Both the position numbers and the translations under genes were made by a program. The notes under the pieces are model-generated. The model made no database searches. It was not told where the DNA came from and was given only the letters and a program-made list of their open reading frames with translations. A stretch of DNA of 64,000 nucleotides from Proteles cristata cristata (lineage: Eukaryota > Chordata > Mammalia > Carnivora > Hyaenidae), in NCBI GenBank assembly GCA_017311185.1, contig JAESUZ010000338.1, positions 496,001 through 560,000 on the forward strand, read 5' to 3'. This document shows, piece by piece, positions 21,770 through 32,790 of the stretch (within the stretch, counting starts at the first letter, position 1; every line of letters starts with the position of its first letter).

Positions 21770-22005
21770 GAGCAGAAACGACATGTTACTTCCAAGGAGA
21801 AGTTTTAAGAGCCATCACATGTTTCCGCCATGTTTCTTTGTTCCTCCTTGGCTACAAGAACAATGATGTCCCAGGATCTCAGAGATAGCCTCATTCGCCT
21901 GGCCTCTAGAATGAAGATATTTGCAGTATGACCATAACTAATCCACCACAGACTGAACACATGGATGCAATACAAGCTATTGCTGCCATGATTTAAATGT
22001 TATAC
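21770..22005 (+). mobile_element. ancient LTR-like relic, second family
   Basis: 'gacatgttacttccaaggagaagttttaagagccatcacatg' and 'cgccatgtttctttgttcctccttggctac' resemble an old LTR-like repeat. A relative of the same family seems to lie at 22500-22935. Family name not assigned. Confidence 0.4.
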
Positions 22006-22499
22006 AGCTATAAGTTGGAGATTTTTCTCCAAAATGTCTAAGTTGTTTCATTCAGGATTTTTATGTATTTCCTTCATATTTTTTAAATTCTCCCAATACA
22101 ATGGTTAAAAACTCCATTACATGTATTATATACATTTCTTAAGGACTTCTCTAGATTTGTTACTTTTTTACATTTTAATGAGTAATTCTTGTATGTAAAG
22201 AAAGAGGAACATGAATATGTTCTCATGTAATTTGAAGCCTATATGTGTAAAAACAGATTATGAGCCCTTGCATTACATCTCTTTTGTGTTGGCATTAATT
22301 ATGTGTTGGCATTAATTATGTGTTGATATAAAGTTTCTGGGTCGTATAAAAGATGTCCCACTGACTTCTGGAAGTTAATATATTAAAGAATACTACAGCC
22401 AGATGAAAATGAATTATATAGCTAAATGATATATATTATGTATTACATACAGTACGTATATTTTTTAGAAAGTTCTATCCCAAATATGTTCAAGATTCT
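22006..22499. other. unassigned A+T-rich sequence
   Basis: Nothing recognised apart from a short direct duplication of 'gtgttggcattaattatgt' near 22287-22322. Confidence 0.45.
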
Positions 22500-22935
22500 T
22501 GTGGTAGACTGAATTCTTTTTCCAATTCTTTACTTCCCTATTGCACGTTTATACTTCCACATCTTTGTCATTAATTGTTGAGGACATCACAGCAGAATAG
22601 GGAGGAAAAAAACATTCTTACCCAATGGCTTTTTAGCCATGTGGCTTGCTTTGATCAATAAATGTTAGGTGACATGATGCGAGGGGAGGCTTAAATGTGC
22701 TTGATCAGTTTGGTGTTGACGTCTTGTACCCCTGAATTCCTTCACAAGAACACTGTAATGTGTAGTTCCTGATACTAGAATGGAGATCCATGTAGAGCAG
22801 ACCTGTACACAATGATAGTGTGAAGACAAGCTCAGCTGATATGGGCGAAGTTCAACAGAGCCACACTTGATGTGTATCAATAAGAAAAAAATAATGTTTG
22901 CTGTTTTAGCCACTGAGAATTTAGGATTTTTGATT
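22500..22935 (+). mobile_element. ancient LTR-like relic
   Basis: Begins 'gtggtagactgaattctttttcc', contains 'tggcttgctttgatcaataaatgttaggtgacatgatg' and ends 'gtttgctgttttagccactgag', the order expected of an old LTR-like repeat whose 3' part carries 'gttttaagccactgag'. Strongly decayed. Confidence 0.45.
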
Positions 22936-23113
22936 AAATAAGATTATGAAAGCAATAGCTCATTTAATTGTTATATCCTGTTGTTTTAGCCTGTTGGGCA
23001 TATATCTCTTTAAGCTATTTAATTACTATTTTATTAAATTCTGTTTTCCTGGTATTAAAATTATCTAATTAAAAATGCTAACCTTGCTTTATTTAGCCCA
23101 CACTGACCTTGAT

Positions 23114-23341
23114 TTCTTTTTTTTTAATTTTTTTAATGTTTACTTTTTTTTTTTTTTTTTTTAAGAGAGAGAGAGACAGAGTGTGGGCATGGGGGAGACA
23201 GAGAGAAGACAGAGAACTCAAAGCAGGCTCCCAGCTCTGTGCTGTCAGCACAGAGCCCAACACAGACATTGAATTCATGGACAATGAGATTATGACCTGA
23301 GCTGAAGTCAGATGCTCACTGACTGAGCTGCTAAGGCGCTC
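23114..23341 (-). mobile_element. older CAN-SINE, minus strand
   Basis: Two T tracts, GA-rich body and a decayed tRNA-like head ending 'ctgctaaggcgctcc'. Imperfect flanking duplication cacactgaccttga (23099-23112) versus cacacgggccttga (from 23342). Confidence 0.93.
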
Positions 23342-23571
23342 CACACGGGCCTTGAATTATATATTATTTAAATAATTTTGTCCATAGTATCTGTTTAGGT
23401 ATTTTTATTTTTGGACAACTCCTTAATGAATTATGTTTATTGTTGTTAGGTGATGGGGGTAATGTTTTGTGCAATATTTCAGTCTTAGTTTTTCAATGAT
23501 GACCATTAAATTTACTGAAATTAATTTATTTTGAATTAGTTCTACACTAATCTTTTATGGGTCTTCAAAAT
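23342..23571. other. unassigned A+T-rich sequence
   Basis: No gene or repeat recognised between the two SINEs. Confidence 0.5.
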
Positions 23572-23581
23572 ATCAAGCTTT

Positions 23582-23810
23582 GGGGCACCTGAGTGGCTCA
23601 GTCAGTTAAGCATTTGACTTCAGCTCAGGTCATGATCTCACGGTTCATGGGTTCAAGCCCCGCGTCGAGCTCTGTACTGACAGCTAGCGCAGAGCCTGGA
23701 GCCGGTTTCAGATTTTGTATCTCCCTCTCTCTCTGATACTCCCCTGCTCATGCTGTCTCTCTCTCTCTTTCTCTCAGAAATACGTAAAAAAGTAAAAAAT
23801 TGTATTAAAA
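23582..23810 (+). mobile_element. CAN-SINE, intermediate subfamily, plus strand
   Basis: Head 'ggggcacctgagtggctcagtcagttaag', B box 'gggttcaagccccgcg', body with 'tttcagattttgtatctccc'. Ten-bp duplication atcaagcttt at 23572-23581 and 23811-23820. Confidence 0.95.
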
Positions 23811-23820
23811 ATCAAGCTTT

Positions 23821-24559
23821 TGTTTGGCTTCTTATTATTTATATTATTTTGGGGGGGGCGTTCTTTTCAATGATTTATTTACTTATGGAGATTTTTCTCT
23901 ATTTTGGTTTAAATGTTATACCATGTTTCTACCACCATTGCTGTCTAATCTTGGTACAATGATTATGGTTCTGACAAAAGCTAAAGAAAAATAATTTGTA
24001 TAATGTACTTAAACTCTTCATAAATAAATACCTGTCCTGGCAAGAATATACGCCAAAATTAAATTGAGAACAGAGACCTTGGAACAAAAGGAAATTCCAG
24101 AGTATTCATTTTGAAGATACCAGTTAAATGATGCATGAGCTTGCATTTTGAAAACATATCCACAGTCCAAAGAGAGACAGTATATAGCCTGCTTAAGGTG
24201 AAAAGTCTAATACGAATGTTCCATATAAGGCTGACACTACATGCAGATGAATAGGAACTAATCCCATGTGCGAAAATGAGTCTTGACTTAATTTGGTGCT
24301 GAGAGATAAGAGGAAAAAGAAAATTCCCTTCAGAATTTGGTCATAAAAACTGGGATATCATGAAAATGAAAACCCAAATTGGAACCACATGTGTGATTTC
24401 CAAGTACAAGCAAACCATTGAACTCAAAGTGTTCCAAGATTGATAAGGCCTTCCTGAATTATGCAGTCTCTGAATAGACACCACTGTAACTCATTCCTAA
24501 GAAACACAAACAACTTCATCAATTGTGAGTAGTATATGTTGTATGTTTGTGTGTGTGTG
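23821..24559. other. unassigned sequence, possibly L1 5' region
   Basis: A+T-rich and without clear family match. Its position directly upstream of recognisable ORF1-like sequence at 24560 suggests part of it could be 5'UTR of the same ancient L1. That is inference only. Confidence 0.3.
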
Positions 24560-24936
24560 TTTAATGGGCACCACATATGAAAGACAAGACTAATACAAAC
24601 AGAATTAGGCCTTCACAGACTACACAATGAAATCATTAAACTGTAAGAAAATTATATTCAATAGGATTTCATAAATAAAAGTTTTGAAAGTATGATCGAG
24701 TGAAAAAATTCTAACAAAAAAATGACTAGATAGATGTGATACAGGACTAAATATTACTAGTAGAAATGTATGTATTTATATCTATGTATAGAATTCAATA
24801 AAAGAATTTCAAACTGAACAGTCATCACTAAAGAAAGAATAAGTGCCTGGAAGACAGATGCAAATAAAGTATTCAGAACACATCCCAAAGACAACAAAAA
24901 ATGGGAAAAAATTAAAAGGTTAAGAAACATTTAGTA

Positions 24937-25117
24937 GGGCACCTGCGAGCTTCAGTTTGCTAAACATCTGACTGTTGATTTCAGCTTAGGTCATGATCTC
25001 ATGGATCATGGGATCTAGCCCCATGGCAGCACGGAGCCTGCTTGGGATTGTATCTGCTCTTTCTCTTCCTCTCTGCCACACATTCTCTCTCAAAATAAAT
25101 AAAAACTGTAAAAAAAT
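24937..25117 (+). mobile_element. old CAN-SINE, plus strand
   Basis: Degraded head 'gggcacctgcgagcttcagtttgctaaac', CT body shortened, tail 'aaaataaataaaaactgtaaaaaa'. No clear duplication. Confidence 0.85.
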
Positions 25118-25305
25118 AGGTAGGATATAATGAACAAGGGTAATATATATCTACTTGAATGTCTAGAATAATAAAATATAGACAAAGAAGAGAATGTATT
25201 TGATAATAAAATGAGTATTTTTTTTATAACTGTTGAACAATGCCACCTTCAGATTCAGAAAACTCTACCTGGGTAGTTTTTACCTTCAGAAAACTGCAAA
25301 ACATC

Positions 25306-25513
25306 TGGGTGCCTGGGTGGCTCAGTCGGTTAGGCATCTGACTTCGTCTCAGGTCATGAGCTCATGGTTCATGACCATGAACCTACCATGTAGGTAGGGT
25401 CTGGAGCCTACTTCGGGTTCTGTGTCTCCATCTTTCTTTCTATCTACCCTGCTCTGCTTATGCCCTGTCTCTGTCTCTTTCTCTCAAAAATAAGTAAGCA
25501 TTAAGAAAAAAAC
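25306..25513 (+). mobile_element. CAN-SINE, plus strand, rearranged middle
   Basis: Head 'gggtgcctgggtggctcagtcggttagg' is good. After 'ctcatggttcatg' the B-box region is replaced by 'accatgaacctaccatgtaggtaggg', so the B box is lost. Short duplication ctgcaaaa at 25294-25301 and 25514-25521. Confidence 0.88.
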
Positions 25514-25789
25514 CCTGCAAAATGTAAACAACAGAGAATCTTAAAGACAACCAAATAAAAATGCTGATCACCTAGGAAGAAATTAATCTGAGAGTTGATT
25601 CATAACAGCACCATTTGGAAGCCATAAATCAACAGGATACCATGAAGAATGTGCTGAGAAAAACACAGCTGTCAATTGAAAACTCTGCACCAGGCAAAAC
25701 AACTTTTCAAGTTCAAGGGAAAATAAATGTCATTCAAGCAAATAAACTGATTGCATTTATTGCCAACACAAGTTCATTTAAAATATAAA

Positions 25790-25973
25790 TAATTTTTTAA
25801 TGTTTATTTATTTGGAGGAGGGGCAAACAGAGAGGGAGACACAGAATCCCAAGCAGGTTTCAGGCTCTTAGCTGTCAGCATAGACCCCGATGTAGGGCTT
25901 AAACCCACAAACCATGAGATCATGAACTGAGCCAAAGTCAGAGCCTCAACTGACTAAGCCACCAACATACCCC
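25790..25973 (-). mobile_element. older CAN-SINE, minus strand
   Basis: 'aatgtttatttatttggagg' through GA-rich body to 'ccaccaacatacccc' with a decayed B box. Flanking A/T words are similar but too simple to fix a duplication. Confidence 0.9.
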
Positions 25974-26103
25974 CATATAAAATATATATAAAGAAGATGC
26001 CACACAATTTTCTGTAACACTATGAATCTAAAGTATATTTCTTGGTCACTCCCTTCATAAGGGTCATATGGCTTGTAGTGGTACAAATGAATACTTCTAA
26101 AAG

Positions 26104-26104
<1 letters not shown>

Positions 26105-26141
<37 letters not shown>
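26105..26141. repeat. (TG)n microsatellite
   Basis: About 18 TG units. Confidence 0.95.
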
Positions 26142-26143
<2 letters not shown>

Positions 26144-27094
26144 GTGCCTGACATTAAGCTTTAAACTGTGGAGACATCCGCTTCCAAGACATCCATCTTG
26201 AACAAACACATTGCTGGATATAAGACTAGACAGCCAGCCAGACTGCCTTATTCATGAAGTCCCCAACCCTGGGTGACCCAGATAACTGATCAGTTATCTG
26301 CTTTTTCCATCCTGTGCTTGAATTCCCACTCTTATATTTTAAATTCACCTAAAAAAGGTGAACCTGTGAAAGCCCAGGCACCCCAACCTTGGCTCCAATA
26401 CATACAGAATCCCAGGCTGGCGCTCTCTCTATTTCTACCCACAGCCTTGCTGTGTGGCCCTCAGTGATCTGTGTATTCTCTAGGATTTGTAAGTGCTAAA
26501 TCTTAGTTTTGCAAAGTTCCCTGATGGTTGTTGCTCAGGTGCATCTTGAAATCATAATAAGAACTTCAAGGGCTAGTCCAGGCATAACACTAGCCCTAGC
26601 TGGGGAAAATCCATTGGAATTTGTCATAAGTATCATCATCCTAGTGCGGGCCTCAGACTTTCCATGCTGACAGCCCCAGTAGTGACAGGCTGAGATCAAC
26701 ACAAAACGGTATTTTATTGTGCACTTTTCAATGCTTTAAAAAGTTCAGAGTTGATATAAAGCTTTCCCTTCTGAAAACTTTATTTAATAAAATAGTGACT
26801 CAATTAAAATAAAAAGAAGAAGAGAATGTGCTGAGGTCACAAAGAAAAGGGATCGAGATAAAGTATGCATGAAATCAAGAGTCATAGACAAAAACCCCTA
26901 AAAATCAAAAGCAAAAATTAAAAGCCAAAAAAAAACCCCACAAATAAGTAAATAATACTAAACAAATATTGGTTGAATAATGATGATGTTTAATTGTGAG
27001 GTTAAAAATCATGGATAGATATGGACAAAAATTACATATATAAAGAAATGTCTTCAATGTTAAATGGTTCTAAAGAATCTAGTTTTGTTCAGAA
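26142..27094. other. unassigned block, G+C-richer core
   Basis: 26220-26700 is richer in G+C than its surroundings and ends in an A-rich stretch with AATAAA near 26787 and 'aattaaaataaaaag'. This looks like an LTR or retroposed transcript, but I recognise no family or protein. A 64-codon plus-strand frame at 26273-26467 is not persuasive. Confidence 0.35.
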
Positions 27095-27727
27095 AATGTA
27101 AAAAGCTTCTGCACAGCAAAGGAAACCATTGACAAAATGAAAAGGCAACCTACAGAATGGGAGAAATATTAGCAAATCCAATATCTGATAAGGGACTAAT
27201 ATCCAAAATATATTTTAAAAAGCTCATACAATTCAATAGCAAAAAAAAAAAAAGTCTAATTTAAAATATGGGCAGAAGATCTTAACATTTTTCTCCTAGA
27301 GAAGACATTCAGATTGCCAATAGGTATATGAAAAGATGCTCAATATCATTAATCATCAGGGAAATGCAATTCAAAATCCCAATGAGATATCAAGGCACAC
27401 GGGTTAGAATGGCTATTATCAGACAGAGAATAACAAGTGTTGGCAAGGATGTGGGAAAAAGGAAACTTTTGTGGACTGTTTGCTTGGAATGTAAATTGGG
27501 TTAGCCACTATGAAAAACAGTAATGAAGTTACTCAAAAAATTAAAAATAGAAGTACCATATGCTGCAGGAATTCCACTTCTGGGAATATATCTGATGGAA
27601 ACAGACACTGTGTCAAAGAGCTATATGCATTTTCATGTTCATGATGGCATTATTTAGAATGATCAAGACATGGAAACAACCCGAGTGCCCATCAATGGAT
27701 GAATAAAGAATTTATAGTATATAGTAT
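27095..27727 (+). mobile_element. ancient L1 ORF2 C-terminal part (outer element)
   Basis: Clear L1 ORF2 3' sequence in order: 'aagcttctgcacagcaaaggaaacc', 'gaagacattcagattgccaata', 'atgaaaagatgctcaatatcattaatcatcagggaaatgca', 'gtgttggcaaggatgtggg', and 'acccgagtgcccatcaatggatgaa'. Riddled with stops and indels. It resumes after 28881 on the far side of a younger L1 insertion. Confidence 0.85.
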
Positions 27728-28880
27728 CCAAAATCTGTAAAGAATTTATCAAACTCAACACCCAACATACAAATAATCCAGTTAAGAAATGGGCAGAAGA
27801 TTGGTGCCTGGGTGGTTTATTTGGTTAGGTGTCTAACTTCGGGTCAGGTCATGATCTCGTGGTCTGAGTTCGGCTCTGAGTTGTGGTCTGTGCTGACAAC
27901 TCAGAGCCTGCTTCAGATTCTGTTTCTCCCTCTCTCTCTGCCCCTCCCCGACTCATGCTCTCTCTCCCTCAAAAATAAACATTAATTTTTTTTAAGTAAT
28001 GGGCAGAAGACTGAATAGACATTTTTTCAAAGAAGGCATATAGATGACCAACCGACACATGAAAAGGTGCTCAACATTACTCATCATCAGGGGAATACAA
28101 ATCAAAACTATGATGAGATACCACCTCACACTGTCAGAATGGCTAAAAATAATAAGGTAGGAAATTCCCCTCTTATACTGTTCATGGGAACGCAAATTGG
28201 TGCAGCCACTCTGGAAAACAAGATGGAGGCCCCTGAAAAAGTTTAAAATAGAACTACCCTATGATCCAGCAATTGCACTACTAGGTTTTTAACCAAAGGA
28301 TACAAAATTATTCATTCAAGAGACATACACACCCCATTGTTTAGAGCAGTATTATCACAACAGCCAAATTATGAAAAGATCACAAATGTCCACTGACTAA
28401 TAACGGATTAAAAAGATGTGACATATATATACATATATGCACATACATATGCATGCACACAATGGAATATTATTCAACCATAAAAAAGAATGAAATCTTA
28501 CCATTTGTAACAACATGGATGGAGCTAAAGTATATTATGGTAAGTGGAATAAGTCGGTCAGAGAAAGAAATCTCATACGATTTCACTCATATGGGGGAAT
28601 TTAAGAAACAAAACAAATGAACAAAGGGGAAGGGGAAAAAAAAAAAAGACAGGGAGGGAAACCAAAAGGGACTCTTAACTACAGAGAGCAAACAGGGTTG
28701 CTGGAGGGGAGGTGGAGTTGGGATGGGCTAAGTGGGTGATCGGTATTAAAGAGGTCATTTGTGATGGATACTGGGTGTTGTATATAAGTGATGAGTCACT
28801 GGGTTCTGCCCCTGAAACAAATATTAAACTATATAGTATAAACTAACAAGAATTTAAATGAAAACTTGAAACATAAAAAG
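27728..28880 (+). mobile_element. L1 3' end inserted into older L1
   Basis: A 5'-truncated carnivore-type L1 tail beginning again at 'atccaaaatctgtaaagaatttatcaaactcaacaccca' and repeating the ORF2 C-terminal sequence just read, then a G-rich 3'UTR and A-rich end. The word tagtat borders both sides (27722-27727 and 28881-28886), a plausible short duplication. It contains a SINE at 27801-27993. Less decayed than its host, with frame still lost. Confidence 0.85.
27801..27993 (+). mobile_element. CAN-SINE inside the inner L1
   Basis: 'tggtgcctgggtggtttatttggttagg' to 'aaaaataaacattaattttttt'. Seventeen-bp duplication with one mismatch, aag(a/t)aatgggcagaaga, at 27784-27800 and 27994-28010. It splits the L1 sequence 'aatgggcagaagac'. 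Confidence 0.95.
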
Positions 28881-29700
28881 TAGTATAAATGCAGCTATAC
28901 TATATATTATTCAGCTATAAAAATTAGGAAATCCTACTTGCAACAATGTGGATGAAACTTGAGGGCATTACGCTAAGTGAAATAAGTCAGAGAAAGATAA
29001 CTCTTATATGATCTCTCTTATACATGAAATCCAAAAAAGCAAACACTCACTCATAAAAAAGGGATCAGCTTTGTGGTCACCAGAAATGATGTGTTAGGAG
29101 TAAAGGAACTGGAGGAAAGGGGTCATGAGGTACAATTTTCTTTTCTTTTTTTTTTTTTTTATGTTTTATTTATTTCTAGGAGAGAGGGAGAGACAGTGTG
29201 ATCAGGGGAGGGTCAGAGAGAGAGGGAGTCACAGATTGAAACAGGCTCCAGGCTCTGAGCTGGCAGTCAGCACAGAGCCCGACGCGGGGCTCGAACCCAC
29301 GCACCGTGAGATCGTGACCCAAGCGAAAGTCGGACGCTTAACCGACTAAGCCACCCAGGCGCCCCATGAGGTACAATTTTCTACTTATAAGATAAATAAG
29401 TAATAGGGATGTAATGCACACCATGGTGACCATAGTGTACATTATTAACACTGCTGTATGGTATATAGGAAAAGTGTTAAAAGAGTAAATGCTAAGAGTT
29501 CTCATCACACACACACAAAAAAAAACAAAACAAAAAAAAACAAAAACAAAAACAAAACCATTTTATTCTTGTACATCTATATGAGATGATGGATGTTCAC
29601 CAAACTTAGTGTGGTCATTTCACAATATACATCAGCCAAATCATTATGCTGTACACTTTATATAGTGCTGTATGCCAATAATATCTCGATAATACTGGGG
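28881..29700 (+). mobile_element. ancient L1 3' end (outer element, continued)
   Basis: Continues the outer L1: 'ttattcagctataaaaattaggaaatcctac...acaatgtggatgaaacttgagggcattacgctaagtgaaataag', then 3'UTR words 'ataagtaatagggatgtaatgcacaccatggtgaccatag' and 'gttctcatcacacacac'. Contains the SINE at 29142-29364. The order matches the 3' ends of L1M-type elements. Confidence 0.8.
29142..29364 (-). mobile_element. young CAN-SINE in ancient L1 3'UTR
   Basis: Complete young-type copy in reverse with intact CpG-rich B-box region. Perfect 18-bp duplication catgaggtacaattttct at 29124-29141 and 29365-29382. Confidence 0.97.
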
Positions 29701-29969
29701 GAATATTTCAGCCAATAATTTAAAATCTTTACAGCAGTTTTACCAAATATAGAAAGAATACATAGACTGTTCCAGAGAATAGAAAAAGAAGGAGGATTTG
29801 TCGCCTTTTTTTATGAGGCTAATAAAACTTTGATATGAAAAGCTGACAAAAAGTAATAGGAGAAAGCAATTACTTACCATTCTGGGCATTAATACGCAGT
29901 ACTGCATTAGCCAAATGAAACTAGTAACGAAGAAAAAAAGGTAAACATACAATGGGGTTGAGTCCCATT
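29701..29969. other. unassigned sequence before L1 copy B
   Basis: No recognised element; a 70-codon minus-strand frame at 29740-29952 has no visible domain. Confidence 0.5.
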
Positions 29970-29979
29970 AACAGATAAA

Positions 29980-31851
29980 AGGCGAGGAAGAGGGAGCAAG
30001 ATGGCGGAGGAGTAAGGAGCTCCGTACTTGCACGCGCGCCCATACCTCACACAGAAAAGATCTGAAGCCATTGGAAACCTTACAAAACCTGAGAGACTGG
30101 GAGAAAAAGGACGCAGAACCCACTGAGAAAGCTTCTAACGTGAGTGCGAACCGGGGAAGGTAAAATCGGGCCGGGATCGGAGCCTCCAGGGTGGGAGGGG
30201 GTCCCCCTCTACCCTCTACGGGGAGTGAGAGGGGAAAAGGAGAGAGTCCGAGACAGAAAAACCTCCGCTCGGGGCAGAGAAAGACCGTACTTGCCAAGTA
30301 CCTGCACGCCGGGTCCCCTCGCGCTGCTGGTCCCGGGGCGCTGAGCGCACAGACCGCTGCTCTGTGCTGCGCCGGCGGCTGGGCCTCAGGGCAGCGGCGC
30401 GCCTGCCGCCATCGTCCTCCCGGGCGGCTGGGGCCCCTGGAGGAGCCGCGGGGACACCGGGCGTCCGCGCCCCTGGCTGCCTGGGGCTCTGGAGGGAAGG
30501 CAGAGAGCTAGAAACTGGGACATTTGCCTGGGAGTCCGTGTTTTGGGTGACGAGCCATAGAGGGACCCGGTTTTCCTCACTCCAGCGGGCTCAGCGCCCC
30601 CGGCAGGCAAGCCCCGCGCATGCGCGCCAGCCCGACCCAGAGACGGAAGCGGCGATCCTGACTCCGCCCCCAGAGCTCGGCAGGGGGCCTGGAATTGCCC
30701 CAGGGGGTTGCCTGCAAAGCTGTGTCTAAGGTAATTTCAGCGGGGAGTGGGGGGGGGGGCGAGGACTGGGATTTGGAGACTGGGACTGGCCTGGGTTGAA
30801 GAGTGCAACCAACTTTGGCTGCGCTCCTGGTACGAGGAGTTTACACGCCCAAAAAAGCGAGATGCAGCGCTTTGTTCAAGAAGGAACTGGAGCACCGCCA
30901 CCCTCCTCCCCACAACTGCCATGGCAGAAGTCCTGCCTGAGGCATTGGATCACGCCACGCCCATCCCTGCCTGAGAGCTGCCCTCCTCCCTTTTTTTTTC
31001 TTCTTTTTCTTCTTTTTTTCTTCTTCTTTCTCTTTTCTTTCTTTTTTCCCTAGAACACTGACCTGATTAACTCTGGTCTCCAGCTTGCTTAAACAATCAC
31101 AAGGAGTCCATTATGTAGATGTAAATTCTACACCTACTGACATTTTCATCTCTTTCTCTCAGGAGTAGTTAGACTATATAGTTTCTCTGGATAATACCAG
31201 CATCCTTCTCTCACCTATCCAACCATATTCTACCCTTTACTCCTTTGAAAAAAGCATCTTATCCCTTCTACCTGTTCATTCTATTTCCAATTGTGCCTCA
31301 TCCCTGCCCTGTTGTCTCTCTCTCTCTATGCTCTTCAACCAGCACTGCATACACACGGCTATTTAACTTTATCTGGGAAATCCGGTTATATGCTTTAAAT
31401 CGTTCTTTGTCCATCAGTTTTCTTCTTTTTTCCTTTTCTTTTCTCCTTTTTGACCCTTTTATGCATTTTCCACTCCCTATTATTCGCCCTCCCTCCTCCA
31501 TCTTTTCTCTTAACTTTCTCGTTTTCCCACTCGCTTTGCATGTAAGTCAAATTAGCCTGTGCGTTTGTGTGCTCCTGGTCCCTGTGTGTTTGTCTGTCTG
31601 TTTTCTTTTCCAGGGCTACCTCAAGAAGCAAGCTAGAGTACACAAGGTGAAGAGTCCCAAATATCACTACGAATAGGAAAATAAAATAACCAAGGTCCCA
31701 ACAAGAGAGACCAAGAGAGACCATTCAAAAAACACTCTCTGAAAGGATAGGCCCTGGACAGTCAAAGAGTCTTCTTGGATACAGCAGTGCTCATAGATAC
31801 AGAGAGCATAACAGGTCTTTAAAACCAACAAGAGCCGGAAAGCTAACTAAA
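29980..31851 (+). promoter_or_regulatory. L1 copy B 5'UTR / internal promoter
   Basis: About 1.87 kb before ORF1. CpG-dense at about 30150-30700, denser than copy A over the same part. The YY1-like word aagatggcgg lies at 29998-30007. A T/C-rich tract (30985-31050) matches but is much shorter than the one in copy A. Promoter role inferred from L1 biology. Confidence 0.8.
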
Positions 31852-32744
31852 ATGATGAAACAAAAGAGCTCTCCTCCAAAGAAACCCCAAGAAGAAATGA
31901 CAGCTAATGAACTGCTCAAAACAGATATCAGCAGCATAAGTGAACAAGATTTTAGAATAATAATGGTAAGATTAATAGCTGGGCCTGAAAAAAACATAGG
32001 GGACATCAAAGAAACTATGACTACAGACAGATGGAAAATAAAAATAGGCATGAAGAATTAAAAAATGCAATAAATGAAATACATAATAAATCAGAGGTCT
32101 CTAATGCACAGATTGGAGAGGCAGAAAGGAGAATAAGTGATTTAGAAGACACCATGATAGAAAAACAAGAAGCTGAAAAAACAAAAGACAAACTGATCCA
32201 GGAACATGAAAGAAGAGTTCGAGAGCTCAGCGATATGGTCAAACGCAACAATGTCTGTATCATAGGAATCCCAGAAGAGGAAGAGAGAGGGAAAGGTGCT
32301 GAAGGAGTCCTGGAACAAATTATAGCAGAGAACTTCCCCGACCTGGGGAAGGAAGTAAATGTGGAAATACAAGAGGCTCAGAGGACTCCCCTCAGACGTA
32401 ACTTGAATCGATCTTCTGCACGGCATATCATAGTAAAAATGGCAAAATACAAGGACAAAGAGAGAATTTTGAAAGCAGCTAGGGAGAAAAGGGCCCTCAC
32501 ATACAAAGGGAAACCTATCAGAGTGCTGACAGACCTATCCACTGAAACTTGGCACGCCAGAAAGGAATGGCAGGAGATCTTCAATGTGATGAACAGTAAA
32601 AATATGCAGCCAAGAATCCTCTATCCAGCAAGCCTGTCATTCAAAATAGAAGGAGAGATAAAAACCTTTCCAAATAAACAGAAATCGAAAGAAATTGTCA
32701 CCACGAAGCCAGCCCTACAGGAGATCCTGAGGGGAACGGTCTGA
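31852..32744 (+). pseudogene. L1 ORF1: L1 ORF1 (copy B), single frameshift
   Basis: Start ATG at 31852 opens the same Lys/Ser/Pro-rich N terminus as copy A. The frame is open to about 32029, where one A is missing in 'acagacagatgg' (copy A has 'acagacagaatgg'); the frame then reopens from 32031 to TGA at 32742-32744. Apart from that one base the whole ORF reads through: coiled coil (about 32040-32240), RRM-like region starting at 'IIGIPEEEERGKGAEG' and C-terminal domain with 'REKRALTYKGKPIRV'. About 297 residues. Forty-six bases separate its stop from the ORF2 ATG, a typical L1 arrangement. Confidence 0.93.
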
Positions 32745-32790
32745 GGGAAAGGTTGCAAGGAACAAAGATACCAGAGACACCACCACAAAC

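Larger units (their letters stand above)
24560..25789 (+). mobile_element. ancient L1 ORF1 region, SINE-interrupted
   Basis: 24780-24936 and 25530-25789 follow, in order, the ORF1 region of old mammalian L1s: 'gaattcaataaaagaatt...agaataagtgcctggaagac...acatcccaaagacaa...aaattaaaaggttaagaaacat', then 'atcttaaagacaacca...gaaattaatctgagagttgattcataacagcacc...ctgtcaattgaaaactctgcacc'. No frame is open. SINEs at 24937 and 25306 have landed inside. Confidence 0.6.

Noticed and set aside
26105..26141. His/Thr-repeat proteins encoded across TG/CA tracts (also at 48702-48920)
   Set aside because: Translated microsatellites.
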